35,063 nucleotides of DNA from Myxococcales bacterium. Lineage in GTDB: Bacteria; Myxococcota_A; Polyangia; GCA-2747355. Below, piece by piece: positions 7,237-15,809 of the stretch. Where the stretch lies: contig JAGQIK010000650.1 of NCBI GenBank assembly GCA_020431405.1, forward strand, positions 1-35,063. Reading direction: 5' to 3'. The position numbers and the translations under genes are program-made. Positions within the stretch are counted from its first letter, which is position 1; every line of letters begins with the position of its first letter. Below the pieces are notes generated by a model. It worked only from the letters and a program-made list of their open reading frames with translations, was not told the DNA's origin and searched no databases.

Positions 7237-9507
7237 CTAATTAATGATCGCTTGCTTGACCCAGCGGCGATAGGACGCGACGACCTGGTCGCCCTTGTTG
7301 ACGGTCACGCCGATGAAGATCAGCGAGTTGCTGGCGCCGTTGTAGTCGAAGCCCTGCGTGCGGCTGCGCGCCAGCTGCTGCGAGCCGAGCGCCACCGCCA
7401 GCGATGCGCTGATCGGCACGTACTCGAGGATCGCCGGGCTCGCCGCCGCGGTGATCGAGTCGATGATCAGCTGCAGCGTGGCGCCGAGGTTGGCCTGGCA
7501 GATGTCGGCCGCGATGCCGCCGGTGGCGTTGACGATCTCGGCCAGGCCGTGGGCCAGCTCCGGCTCGCTGGTGCAGGTCGCGCCGGTCTGGCTCGAGCAC
7601 AGCCCGCCGATCATGTGCACGACGGCCTTGGCCTCCGCGCCGTGGGTCGGGTCCGTGCCGCCGAAGAGCTGCAGCCACGGCTGGATGTAGGCCTGGATCT
7701 GACTCGCCTGCGCCGCTGGCGGGTTGCACGCGCCGGGCTTGCTGTAGGCCGAGTAGTAGGTCGAGCTGAGGAAGCCGCTCTTGCCGTTGTAGCTGCCGCC
7801 GCTCTTGATCTCGTTGGGCAGCTCGTCGGTGGCGACGATGATCACGAGCGTGGCGTCGGTTCGGATCTTCGACGGGTTGTTGGGCGCGCGCGGCAAGTGG
7901 CGCGTGACGGCCTCGTAGGCGTGCGCGAGGCTGTACTCCGAGCCGCCCTCGTAATAGGGCGGGTTTCGAATGCACGACTCGAAGATAGCCTGTTCGTTGG
8001 GGGCGAGGAAGCGATCCGGCCCGCCGTCGTCGGGGTCCGACTGCAGCGTGGGCATGATGTGACCGCAGAACTTACCGACGATGACACCGGTGCCGGGCCG
8101 CTTGACGCCGGCCACGGCCATGCGGAAGTCGAGACCGCTCTTGACCGCGCGCGCGAAGAAGTCGGTGGCGTTCTGCACGATGTCGTCGCGGTTGTCGTTC
8201 ATCGAGCCGGACTCGTCGACGACCCAGATGATGTCGGCGACGGGGTTGCGATCGAGCACGAAGGCGTCGCACTCCACCGTGTCCGAATCCGACGACGTCG
8301 CCAGGCCTGTCCCGTTGGAGAGGTCGTCGAGGTGGATGCCCGTGGCCTGCGCCGCGTCGTTGGCCTGCGCGCTCTCGGCGACGCCGCCCATCACCAGCAC
8401 GCGGCCGTCTTTGCGCAGCAGCGTCTGCATGCGGATGATGAACGTGCGCGCCGCCGGGCCGAAGTCGGCCGCCGGCAGGTTGCCGAGGGTCTTGCCTGCC
8501 AGCAGCGCGGCGAACACGCCGTTGCGCACGTCGCCCACCTTCACGTCGCCGGCCATCTGCACCTGCAGGTTGGTCGAGAGCACGGTGGCGAACTTGTCGT
8601 GGCTGGTGGTCGGCGACCCTGACGACAGCTGCGTCACGCTGCTCTTGCCGGGCAGATTGTTGGTGATGTCGGCGATCACCTGCGCCGAGATGGCGTTGAT
8701 GTCGGTCTGATTGGCCGGCCCCGGACGCGAGACGATGAAGCCGGCGACGTTCTGTGTCGCCTTCTTGAGGTCGAAGCTGGCGCCTGCCTCGAGCGCGCCG
8801 CCGCCCTGGATGGCGATCGGTCCGTAGGTCGAGTCGGTCTCGAGCGCCACCTTCCAGTCGCCCTCCTTCGAGGTGCCGAACTGGATCAGCTTGAGGCCCT
8901 TGAACTTGTCCTCGCCCGGCTTGTGACAGACGAACGTGGGCAGGTCCTTGTCGGGCTTGCCACCTGGGAACGTCGTGGCCTTGCCGGGGTCGGTCTCGCC
9001 GCCCGCGCAGAGGAACGCCACCGGCGGCGTGCAGTTGCCGCCCTGGCAGGTCTGGCCGGGGCCGCACTCGTCGGGCTTGAGCGCAGGGCAGTCGGCGCGC
9101 TGCTCGCCGCACTTGGTCACGCAGCAGCCGAGCTTGCCGTCGCCGTTGAGGTCCTCGTCGCCGTCGTCGATGCCGTCGTTGTCCGAGTCCGTGTCGAGGT
9201 AGTCAGGGATGCCGTCGCCGTCGGTGTCCTTGGTGCCCTCGACGCTGTCGGGCACGCCGTCGTTGTCCGAGTCGGTGTCGGCGTAGTCCGGCACGCCGTC
9301 GGCATCGCTGTCCTTGGTGCAGCCTTCGACGTCGTCGGGGATGCCGTCGTTGTCGGCGTCGCCGCCGGGGATACAGGGCGCGCCTGTGAAGCCGTCGCCG
9401 CCGCCGCCGCCGTCGGGTTGTGCGACGAAGTTCTCCGAGGTGCAGCGTGGCAGCGCCATCCCGACGACTGCGCAAGCGACCAAGAAAGCGGCGGAAAAGG
9501 TTTTCAT
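7237..9507 (-). CDS. Exported thrombospondin type 3 repeat / VWA domain protein
   Basis: A 756-residue exported protein. An N-terminal hydrophobic segment (residues 1-20) acts as a signal; Cys22 follows Arg, so it is a poor lipobox. Residues 50 to about 130 hold calcium-binding thrombospondin type 3 repeats with recurring DxDxDGxxD patterns, then Cys-rich sequence. The middle region (about 190-400) has no recognised domain. A von Willebrand factor A domain follows, with its MIDAS motif DESGS at about residue 430 and a later ATDE. The protein probably binds calcium and ligands at the cell surface. ATG 9507 is chosen because GGGAG lies at proper spacing and the signal peptide begins there. There is no MYXO-CTERM tail, so how it is held at the surface is unclear. 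Confidence 0.88.
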   Translation of the reverse strand: MKTFSAAFLVACAVVGMALPRCTSENFVAQPDGGGGGDGFTGAPCIPGGDADNDGIPDDVEGCTKDSDADGVPDYADTDSDNDGVPDSVEGTKDTDGDGIPDYLDTDSDNDGIDDGDEDLNGDGKLGCCVTKCGEQRADCPALKPDECGPGQTCQGGNCTPPVAFLCAGGETDPGKATTFPGGKPDKDLPTFVCHKPGEDKFKGLKLIQFGTSKEGDWKVALETDSTYGPIAIQGGGALEAGASFDLKKATQNVAGFIVSRPGPANQTDINAISAQVIADITNNLPGKSSVTQLSSGSPTTSHDKFATVLSTNLQVQMAGDVKVGDVRNGVFAALLAGKTLGNLPAADFGPAARTFIIRMQTLLRKDGRVLVMGGVAESAQANDAAQATGIHLDDLSNGTGLATSSDSDTVECDAFVLDRNPVADIIWVVDESGSMNDNRDDIVQNATDFFARAVKSGLDFRMAVAGVKRPGTGVIVGKFCGHIMPTLQSDPDDGGPDRFLAPNEQAIFESCIRNPPYYEGGSEYSLAHAYEAVTRHLPRAPNNPSKIRTDATLVIIVATDELPNEIKSGGSYNGKSGFLSSTYYSAYSKPGACNPPAAQASQIQAYIQPWLQLFGGTDPTHGAEAKAVVHMIGGLCSSQTGATCTSEPELAHGLAEIVNATGGIAADICQANLGATLQLIIDSITAAASPAILEYVPISASLAVALGSQQLARSRTQGFDYNGASNSLIFIGVTVNKGDQVVASYRRWVKQAIIN

Positions 9508-9529
9508 CACGACTCCCACGGCATAAGGC

Positions 9530-9545
9530 GCCTCCGATCGGAGGC
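9530..9545. promoter_or_regulatory. Perfect 16-bp palindrome upstream of the TSP3/VWA gene
   Basis: GCCTCCGATCGGAGGC is fully self-complementary and lies 22 bases before the start codon of the minus-strand VWA gene. It could be a dimeric regulator's operator or an mRNA leader hairpin. No regulator is identified. Confidence 0.35.
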
Positions 9546-9631
9546 CGATCTGATCAAGTTTCGTCGGCGGGGCGCCGCGACGCAAGGGACTTACGAGCCC
9601 TGCTCGGCGATCTCGCCCTCGGCGGGCCGAT

Positions 9632-10672
9632 CTAGAAGACCTTGATCTGCTTGCCGTCGACCTTGGCCAACACGTCGCGCACGCGCGCCGCGAGCTTGTC
9701 GATCTCGGCGTCGGTGAGGCCGAGCTGCACGCGCTGCTTGTCGATGGTCACGCCGCCGCGACCGCGCGGCGCCGTCGGCGGCACGGCCCTCGCGACGCCG
9801 CCCTCGACGACGAACTCGGCCACCACCCGCAGCGCCGCGCGCAACATCTGCGGCGTGAGCTGGCGCAAGCGCTCGACGCTGGCCCGCGACAGCTGCGGCA
9901 CGAAGATCTTGCTCCAGTCGGTGGAGAAGAACGCCATCGGGTTCTTGAGGAAGCTGCCGAAGGCGAGCCCGTTGTCGATGGCGAAGACGCGCGGATGCGC
10001 CGGGTCTTTGGCGATCATGAAGTTGGCGGTGCGGCTGTCGCGATGCTCGATGAGATACGTGAAGAGGTTGAGGTCGGCCATGTGGTGCCGGTAGCGCGTG
10101 TCGCTGGCGAAGCGCCGCTCGTTCCACACGCCGTCGTGCGTCGCACCACGCAGCCAGTACGACATCACACCAAACACGCACGAGAGCCCGTCGACATTGG
10201 GGCTCGCGTCGGTATCGAAGCGCCGCAGCGCGTCGGTCGGCACGCAACGCATCACCGTCGGCGGTACGACCCAGTCGTCCTCGGCGCGCCACAGCAGCGT
10301 TTGCAGCACGTAGGCCGCCAGCTCGCGGCGCGGATTGTTGTTGGCGCCGTCTAGCCCGCTCGGCGCGCGCTTCCACTTGGCCATCAGGATCAGGCGCCTG
10401 CCGCCCTGATCGGCGAAGCTGATGCGCATCTGCTGGGCACCCGTGGTGCCGCCGTAGGTGCCGCGCAGGTTGAGCAGCCGAAAGGGCGCGCGCACCAGCA
10501 GCTCGTTGATGCGGCGCGCCGGCATGCAGAACGAGCGCTCGCCCATCTTGGGGTCACGACATAGCTGGCTCGGCGGCGACGCGGGCAGCGGCGGGCCCGC
10601 GGCGCCGGTGCGGCAGCTGGCGAGCGTCAGCAGCAGCGCGCCAAACAGCAATCCGCGACAGACCGGCACCAC
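9632..10672 (-). CDS. Putative lipoprotein with protein/lipid kinase-like fold motifs
   Basis: A 346-residue protein with signal peptide and lipobox LASC (C20), so probably attached to the periplasmic or outer face of a membrane. The mature part shows the order of motifs of a kinase-like fold: a Gly/Thr-rich loop at 71-78 (GTYGGTTG), Lys at 99/101 in MAKWK, Glu117 in RRELAAY, H210-R211-D212 with N217 (catalytic-loop-like) and D233-N234-G235 (metal-binding DxG-like) followed by LAFGS. This layout recalls FAM20C or PI3/4-kinase-like families; the assignment is inferred from motifs only. The GTG start at 10672 lies one base after the stop of the upstream small lipoprotein gene, so the two are translationally coupled. 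Substrate and ATP source outside the cytoplasm are unknown. Confidence 0.72.
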   Translation of the reverse strand: MVPVCRGLLFGALLLTLASCRTGAAGPPLPASPPSQLCRDPKMGERSFCMPARRINELLVRAPFRLLNLRGTYGGTTGAQQMRISFADQGGRRLILMAKWKRAPSGLDGANNNPRRELAAYVLQTLLWRAEDDWVVPPTVMRCVPTDALRRFDTDASPNVDGLSCVFGVMSYWLRGATHDGVWNERRFASDTRYRHHMADLNLFTYLIEHRDSRTANFMIAKDPAHPRVFAIDNGLAFGSFLKNPMAFFSTDWSKIFVPQLSRASVERLRQLTPQMLRAALRVVAEFVVEGGVARAVPPTAPRGRGGVTIDKQRVQLGLTDAEIDKLAARVRDVLAKVDGKQIKVF

Positions 10673-10673
10673 G

Positions 10674-10922
10674 CTAGTTCGCTGCCTTGGCCGCTGGACA
10701 CTTGGGCCAGCCGCCATTCTCGGTGGTGGTGCGACGGATGCAGTTGGTCTTGGTCGCCTTCTCACAGTCCGCCTGCTTGGAGAACATCGGACACAGCTTG
10801 CCACCGCTCGGCGAGTACCACACGCCCTCGCCCGCACCGTAGACCTTGGGCTTCGTCTTCTGCACGCCAGCCGAGCAGCCGACGATCGCCGCCATCAGGG
10901 CGGCCACACAGAGCCATCGCAT
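10674..10922 (-). CDS. Small putative lipoprotein, function unknown
   Basis: An 82-residue protein: signal peptide MRWLCVAALMAAIVG followed by lipobox Cys16, then a short mature chain with four further cysteines (around CPMF, DCEK, NCIR, KCPA) that could form two disulfides. The start ATG 10922 has GAGGGA at good spacing. Its stop is separated by one base from the GTG start of the kinase-like lipoprotein, suggesting coupled synthesis and perhaps a partner role (inference). No family is recognised. It diverges from the TolC-family gene across an 83-base intergenic region. Confidence 0.7.
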   Translation of the reverse strand: MRWLCVAALMAAIVGCSAGVQKTKPKVYGAGEGVWYSPSGGKLCPMFSKQADCEKATKTNCIRRTTTENGGWPKCPAAKAAN

Positions 10923-11005
10923 CGCGTCCCTCGCTGTTCGCTGGTGGTCTGTGTTTCTGCCGCAAGATCGCGCTAGAGCAACAGGGACGTCTGTCGAGGT
11001 CTTGC

Positions 11006-12406
11006 ATGTACCATCCCGCCATGCGCCCGACACCCGCGTCATCGCCACTGCGCGCCATCGCCCTGCCCCTCGTCGTCATCGCCCTCGCGCTCGCGCCCGC
11101 CACAGCGGCGCGCGCAGCGGGCGACGCGCGACCGCTCACGCTGCACGCCGCCTACAAGCTGGCGCTCGGCAGCAACCCCACCATCGAGCTGCTCGACCAG
11201 CGCGTGCGCGCCGTCGAGGCCGCGCGCCGAGCCGCTTGGGTGGCGCTCAAGCCGACGGCCGGCGTGCAGCTCGCCTACACGTACTACAACCAGCGCATCG
11301 CCCTCGATCCAGCGGACTTCATCCCCGCAGGCCTCGTGCCGCCCGCCAACTTGCCCGGCGAGATCGTGATCCAGCAGCGCAACCAGCTCTCGCTCAGCGC
11401 GCAGGTCAACGTGCCGCTCTTTCGCGGCGCAGCCTACCAGGGCATCGGCGCGGCGCGACGGCAGGTCGCCGCAGCGCGCCTGCGCCGCGTGCGCTCGCGA
11501 CGCGACTTCCTGCTGCAGATCGCGCGCGCCTACTACGGCACGCTCAGCGCGCGCGAGGTGGTGCGAGCACTCGACGGCAAGGTCAAGCTCGACGAGCGCA
11601 ACATGCGCGCGGCCAAGGCCCGCCGTTCGGTGGGCGCCGCGCCGCGCTCGGACGTGATGCGCGCTGACCTGGTGCTCACGCAGGACCGTCAGGCGCTGCG
11701 TCGCGCGCGCATCGAGGAGCGCGCCGCCCAGAGGCAGCTCGCGATCCTGGTCGGCGTTCCAGGCCGCGTCGCGCCGGCGGCGCCCGCATCTCAGCCCGCC
11801 TCGCAGCCGGCGGCGGCCGCCGCCCCCGCGGTCTCGCTCTCGCGCGCGCTCGAGCGGCGCAACGACTATCGCGCCTCCGCTGTCGCCGTGGAGGCCGCGC
11901 GCAGCCAGCGCCGCGCCGTGTGGTGGTCGTTCGCGCCCAACCTCGATCTGACCTGGAGCTATCGCTTCTCGCAGGTCGCCGGCTTCGCCCCGAGCCGCGG
12001 CGCCTGGAATCTGGTGCTGGCGCTCACGCTGCCGCTCTACGACGGCGGCGAGCGCTACGCCAAGCTGAGCCAGACCGAGGCGCGCGTCGCCAGCGAGCGC
12101 GCGCAGCGACGCGTGCTGCGCCAGAACATCGAGCAGCAGCTGGTCACGCTGCGCGCCGAGGTCGTCGCGGCGCACAGCGGCGTGCTCGCTGCGCACAAAG
12201 CGCTCGCGCTGGCGACCACCACGGCGTCGGACATGAGCGAGCGCTACGCCGCGGGCAGCGCCACGCAGCTCGACGTGCTCGACGCCTCGCAGCGCCGGCT
12301 GCAAGCTGACCTCGATCTGACGCGCAGTCGCTATCGGCTGGAGGTGGCGCGGCTGGCGCTCGCGCACGCCGCGGGGCGCTTTCGCCCGCTGAGCGCATCG
12401 CGCTGA
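11006..12406 (+). CDS. TolC-family outer membrane efflux protein
   Basis: A 466-residue outer membrane channel protein of the tripartite efflux / type I secretion group. A signal peptide occupies roughly residues 1-38 (ending AARAAG), followed by LTLHAAYKLALGSNP, the usual start of an OEP domain. The two internally repeated halves each contain long helices with regularly spaced Ala, Arg and Gln and a strand segment (LSAQVNVPLFRG; WNLVLALTLPLYDGG), separated by a Pro/Ala linker near 255-275. The C-terminal part has the typical YAAGSATQLDVLDASQRR motif. ATG 11006 is chosen because GAGGT lies five bases upstream; ATG 11021 is the alternative. No adaptor or inner-membrane pump gene adjoins it, so its partner must be elsewhere. 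Confidence 0.93.
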   Translation: MYHPAMRPTPASSPLRAIALPLVVIALALAPATAARAAGDARPLTLHAAYKLALGSNPTIELLDQRVRAVEAARRAAWVALKPTAGVQLAYTYYNQRIALDPADFIPAGLVPPANLPGEIVIQQRNQLSLSAQVNVPLFRGAAYQGIGAARRQVAAARLRRVRSRRDFLLQIARAYYGTLSAREVVRALDGKVKLDERNMRAAKARRSVGAAPRSDVMRADLVLTQDRQALRRARIEERAAQRQLAILVGVPGRVAPAAPASQPASQPAAAAAPAVSLSRALERRNDYRASAVAVEAARSQRRAVWWSFAPNLDLTWSYRFSQVAGFAPSRGAWNLVLALTLPLYDGGERYAKLSQTEARVASERAQRRVLRQNIEQQLVTLRAEVVAAHSGVLAAHKALALATTTASDMSERYAAGSATQLDVLDASQRRLQADLDLTRSRYRLEVARLALAHAAGRFRPLSASR

Positions 12407-12479
12407 GCGCATCGCGATTGTGCTGGGCGAGGCCTGAGCGAGGCGGGTTGAGCGGGCGGGCTGAGCGGGCTGAGCGAGC
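12388..12479. repeat. 14-bp tandem duplication over the tolC-like stop, followed by TGAGCG-rich repeats
   Basis: GCTGAGCGCATCGC occurs twice back to back at 12388-12401 and 12402-12415; the gene's TGA stop is in the second unit. Downstream to about 12479 further TGAGCG-containing units recur with variable spacing. This fills the whole gap to the next gene's stop. Confidence 0.65.
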
Positions 12480-12483
12480 TGCG

Positions 12484-12918
12484 TTAACGCGCTTGGAGGC
12501 TGGCGATCAGCGCGGGCGACGTCTTGGCCAACGCGCGGCGGATGACGGTCTTGGGCGGCGTGGTGTGCGCTTCGCGCGTGCCCACCACCGCGAGCACCTC
12601 GCGCGCCATCTGCTGGTGAAGATGCAGCCGCAGCAGCGTATCCGAGCGGCGCAGCGCGCGGCGAGGAACGCGGCTGGGCATGCTCGTCGCCGACGGCGTC
12701 TGGGTCACCTGCGACGAGCTCAGCCGGCGTGGCTCGAGCTTGGCGCGCTTGGCGGTCGGGATCTCGTCGTCGTCCGTGGTGGACGCGCGGTCGCCGCCGA
12801 AGGGGCTCTCTGCTGGGGTATCTGCAGGCTCGGGCGTGATGGACTGGCGAGGACCGCCGATCCAAACCGCTCCGTCGAGTTGGCGCTGGATGCGCTCGAT
12901 CGACCCGTTGTGCTGCAT
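12484..12918 (-). CDS. Conserved-looking small protein of unknown function
   Basis: A 144-residue basic protein. It is supported as a gene chiefly by an excellent ribosome site (AGGAGGGAGG) a few bases before ATG 12918. The N-terminal half (about residues 25-80) is Pro/Ser/Thr/Asp-rich and probably disordered; the C-terminal half (about 85-144) looks helical with many Arg and Leu (RRALRRSDTLLRLHLHQQMAREVL). There is no signal peptide, membrane helix or recognised motif. It diverges from the MpaB-family gene across a lower-GC intergenic region of 160 bases that may hold both promoters, though no clear -35/-10 pair could be picked. Confidence 0.6.
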   Translation of the reverse strand: MQHNGSIERIQRQLDGAVWIGGPRQSITPEPADTPAESPFGGDRASTTDDDEIPTAKRAKLEPRRLSSSQVTQTPSATSMPSRVPRRALRRSDTLLRLHLHQQMAREVLAVVGTREAHTTPPKTVIRRALAKTSPALIASLQAR

Positions 12919-13078
12919 TGCCTCCCTCCTGACACCCGGTCATACGCGAGCACACCCCCGTGGGTTTGAGGTCGAGATCCGATTTTTTCGCCGGACTTTG
13001 GTTTCGCCAGCAATTACCTACATGTATGCGCGCGCTTTCCCTTGCGAGAGCCAGCCTCGCTTGCCAGATTTAGCCTGT

Positions 13079-14221
13079 ATGTACGCCCGCGTGCACGACG
13101 TGGAGCGCGGCCGCGCTCGCTACGGGAGCCTTTTCGAGCAGCTCGTCGCGGCCCTCGACCGCTGCGACCCGCTCGCCGACGCGGTGGCCGACGATGTCGA
13201 GCGCGGCGCCATCGAGGACCTCGACCGCTGCCTGCGCGGCGAGCGCGCGCAGCTCGCCTCGGTGGCGCGGCTGGTCAGCGCCGTACGGCAGCGGCCGGCG
13301 TGGGTCGACATCGAGCGCGTGCATCGCGGCGGACAGCTGCTGCTGCGCGCCGGGCCGCTCGGCGGCATGGTGCTCGGCGGCAAAGCCATCGTCTACGGCT
13401 ACGCTGCCCCCGCCGGCAACAAGCCGCTCGCCTTCTCGGGGCGGCTGCAGCAGCAGGCCAAGCGCCGGCTGGTCGAGACGCTGCGCTTCGTGCACGCGGT
13501 GTGCGAGCACCGCGGCATGGACGAAGGCGGCGCCGGCTTCGCCGCCACGCTGCGCGTGCGCGTGATGCACGCCAAGGTGCGACGGCTGCTCGGTCAGTCG
13601 GGCCGCTGGCAGCGCGAGCTGTGGGGCGAGCCTATCAACCAGCACGACATGATCGCCACGGTGCTGCTGTTCTCGATCATCGTCGTGCGCGGCCTCGAGG
13701 AGCTCGGGCTGCACGTCACGGTCGACGAGCGCGAGGACTACCTGCACCTGTGGCGCTACGTCGGCTTCCTCATCGGCTGCGAGGAGCAGCTGCTTCCGCG
13801 CGACGTGCCCGAGGCCGTTCGCGTCGCCTACGCGATCTACGATTCGCAAGGGCCGCCGGACGATGACTCGCGCGAGCTGACCAAGGCGCTCATCGCCTCG
13901 CCGCTGGAGGGCATCACCGACGCGCGCGAGCGCGCCGCGATCTTGCGGCGCCGTCCTTTCGCGGAGGGCATCTGCCGCGCGCTCGTCGGCGACGAGATCG
14001 CCGACGGTCTCGGTATCGCGCGCACGCCGTGGCGTCACGCCATCCGCGCCATCCGCGCGGCGACCAGCACCGCCGAGGTCGCGCGGCGCGTGCTGCCCGG
14101 CGGGACCTCGCTGGCCCTCTCGCTCGGGCGACGCGCCTGGCAACACGCCGTAGCCGAGGCGCTCGAAGGCAACCCGGCCACCTTCCTTCCGCCGGTGCGG
14201 CTGCTCGCCATCAGGCGCTAG
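13079..14221 (+). CDS. Oxygenase MpaB family protein (DUF2236)
   Basis: A 380-residue protein of the DUF2236 family, which includes fungal MpaB, latex-clearing oxygenase Lcp and many uncharacterised bacterial haem-binding proteins. Supporting features are the LRVRVMHAKVR segment with the conserved His164, the following INQHDMIATVLLFS and the YLHLWRYVGFLIGCEEQLLP block, all in the family's order. It may carry a b-type haem and oxidise an unsaturated or terpenoid substrate, but that cannot be read from sequence. The frame is open far upstream. ATG 13079 is preferred over ATG 13022 because codons between them are rich in A/T third positions, unlike the rest of the gene. No clear ribosome site is seen for either. 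Confidence 0.82.
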   Translation: MYARVHDVERGRARYGSLFEQLVAALDRCDPLADAVADDVERGAIEDLDRCLRGERAQLASVARLVSAVRQRPAWVDIERVHRGGQLLLRAGPLGGMVLGGKAIVYGYAAPAGNKPLAFSGRLQQQAKRRLVETLRFVHAVCEHRGMDEGGAGFAATLRVRVMHAKVRRLLGQSGRWQRELWGEPINQHDMIATVLLFSIIVVRGLEELGLHVTVDEREDYLHLWRYVGFLIGCEEQLLPRDVPEAVRVAYAIYDSQGPPDDDSRELTKALIASPLEGITDARERAAILRRRPFAEGICRALVGDEIADGLGIARTPWRHAIRAIRAATSTAEVARRVLPGGTSLALSLGRRAWQHAVAEALEGNPATFLPPVRLLAIRR

Positions 14222-14270
14222 CAGCGCCGCGCACGAGCCACCAGGTGGTCACACCGTGCGCGCGGACGAC

Positions 14271-14288
14271 GGCCCCCACGTGGGGGCC
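14271..14288. terminator. GC-rich perfect hairpin after the MpaB-family gene
   Basis: GGCCCCCACGTGGGGGCC is an 18-base perfect palindrome (7-bp stem, 4-base loop) 50 bases past the stop at 14221. No T-run follows, so it could instead be a protein-binding site; the CACGTG core is noted. Confidence 0.35.
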
Positions 14289-14332
14289 GCGACCGACACG
14301 GGCACGCCGTTCTTCCCTGTAATTTCTGACGT

Positions 14333-14361
14333 TTGACGTGGCATCGTTCCTGCTCTTTGAT
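14333..14361 (+). promoter_or_regulatory. Candidate promoter, readable as sigma-70 and as sigma-54 type
   Basis: TTGACG (14333-14338) and TTTGAT (14356-14361) are 17 bases apart, five and four matches to the sigma-70 boxes. Overlapping it, TGGCAT...TGCT at 14339-14354 has GG and GC exactly ten bases apart, the sigma-54 spacing. The local sequence is AT-richer than its surroundings. It lies about 80 bases before the Cys-rich lipoprotein gene. Confidence 0.4.
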
Positions 14362-14438
14362 CGCGATGATTCGGCCGGTCGGCCGGTCCCCAGGAGAGGT
14401 GCGGCCGGTCGTCGTACCGCGCACAAAGGCCAGCACCG

Positions 14439-15809
14439 ATGCCGGGCAGAGCAGACAACAAGAGCGCGTCGCCGGCAGCCGCAGCCGCGGTCGCCGCGAT
14501 GCTCGCGTTGCTGACGCTCGCGACGGGCTGCCTCGAGACCGACGGCCCGGCCCCCAAAAACGAGAAGCTGACCGGCTGCGACAAGAGCGGCCCCGCGCGC
14601 GGCGCCATCAAGCCCGAGATCCTCGCCGTCTTTCCTGGCTGCTGTCAGGGCATCGGCCACCTGATCCCCGACTTTCTAGTGCCCAAGGACTTCCGCGCGA
14701 TGCTGGCGCGCGAGGGCGAGTCGCTCTGCGTGCCCGATATCTTCGCCACCGACCCCGACTACACGCCGCGCAAGTGCACGTCCGTCTTCGGGCTGCCCGG
14801 CGCGTGCATCTCGAGCTGCGTGCCCGCCGTCGGCAATGCCGACGTCCCGCTGCCCGCAGCCAACTGCGACGCGGGCGACCTCTGCGCGCCCTGCAAAGAC
14901 CCGCGCACCGGCGAGGACACCGGCTCGTGCAAGATCGGAAAGCTCGCCTGCGAGACGCCGCCGGAGCGTCCCGGCTGCCACGACTTCGAGCCGTCGCTCG
15001 ACCTGTCGCCCTACCCCACCTGCTGTCAGGACAAGGGCGGGCGCGCCCACTGCGCGCCGGCGCGGCTGGTCAGCGAAGCCCAGCAGAAGGACCTCTCGCC
15101 CTGCGACTCCGGCGGCGAGCCGGGCTTCTGCGTGCCCGACAAGTTCCTCGCGCGCGGCGGCAAGTTCACACCCACCACGTGCAAGTCCATCGGCGGGCGC
15201 GAAGGGCGCTGCATCTCCGTCTGCGCGCCGAGCGTCGCCAAAGACATGGCCAACCTGCCCACCACCGGCTGCGACGCCGACGAGCGCTGCGCGCCGTGCT
15301 ACGACCCGCGCACCGGCATCGGCACCGGCGCGTGCACCATCGGCAACTGCGACGACGGTCCCAAAGAGCCGCCCAAGCCCTTCGAGCCGTGCGGCAAGGA
15401 CGGCGCCGACGACGCCTACTGCGTGCCGGCCGATCTGGTGCCCGCCGCCGACCGCCACCAGTTCGACAACATCGGCTGCAACGCCAAGCCCTGCGCCGAG
15501 CCGGGCGCGCTGTGCGTGCCGAAGAAGATCATCGACGCGGGGCCGACCTATCAGCCCAAGCACTGCGAAAACGATCTGCTCGGCTACCTGGCGCTCTTTC
15601 AGAAGCTCTTCACCGATCCCATCGCCGCCATCGGCGCGCTCAAGGAGTACAAGGAGGGGCGCTGCCTGTCGCGTTGTCTACCCAAGGTGCGCCCCAAGGC
15701 TGACCTGCTCGGTCAGAAGGACTGCGAGGCGGGCGAGGTCTGCGTGCCCTGCTTCGATCCCGAGAAGGCCAAGGAGGGCAAGATCCCGACGGGCGCGTGC
15801 GACCGATGA
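14439..15809 (+). CDS. Cys-rich putative lipoprotein with repeated CxPCxDP motifs
   Basis: A 456-residue protein. The signal peptide ends in a lipobox ATGC at about residue 31. The mature chain has three related Cys-rich units. Each pairs a segment with CVPD or CVPK and a later CxPCxDP block (C-A-P-C-K-D-P near 150, C-A-P-C-Y-D-P near 288, C-V-P-C-F-D-P near 440), and the first two continue into TGxxTGxC. The many disulfides imply an extracytoplasmic location. The family is not identified beyond myxobacterial-type Cys-rich lipoproteins. The start follows a modest AAAGG site. The stop overlaps the FadL-type gene as ATGA, so the two are probably made together and may associate at the outer membrane (inference). 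Confidence 0.82.
   Translation: MPGRADNKSASPAAAAAVAAMLALLTLATGCLETDGPAPKNEKLTGCDKSGPARGAIKPEILAVFPGCCQGIGHLIPDFLVPKDFRAMLAREGESLCVPDIFATDPDYTPRKCTSVFGLPGACISSCVPAVGNADVPLPAANCDAGDLCAPCKDPRTGEDTGSCKIGKLACETPPERPGCHDFEPSLDLSPYPTCCQDKGGRAHCAPARLVSEAQQKDLSPCDSGGEPGFCVPDKFLARGGKFTPTTCKSIGGREGRCISVCAPSVAKDMANLPTTGCDADERCAPCYDPRTGIGTGACTIGNCDDGPKEPPKPFEPCGKDGADDAYCVPADLVPAADRHQFDNIGCNAKPCAEPGALCVPKKIIDAGPTYQPKHCENDLLGYLALFQKLFTDPIAAIGALKEYKEGRCLSRCLPKVRPKADLLGQKDCEAGEVCVPCFDPEKAKEGKIPTGACDR

Noticed and set aside
9441-9444. Lipoprotein attachment at Cys22 of the TSP3/VWA protein
   Set aside because: The residue before the Cys is Arg, which signal peptidase II sites do not accept; ordinary export is more likely.
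12680-13078. Extension of the MpaB-family gene upstream of ATG 13079
   Set aside because: It would overlap the opposite-strand small gene, which has a strong ribosome site, and its last part has AT-ending codons unlike the rest of the gene.
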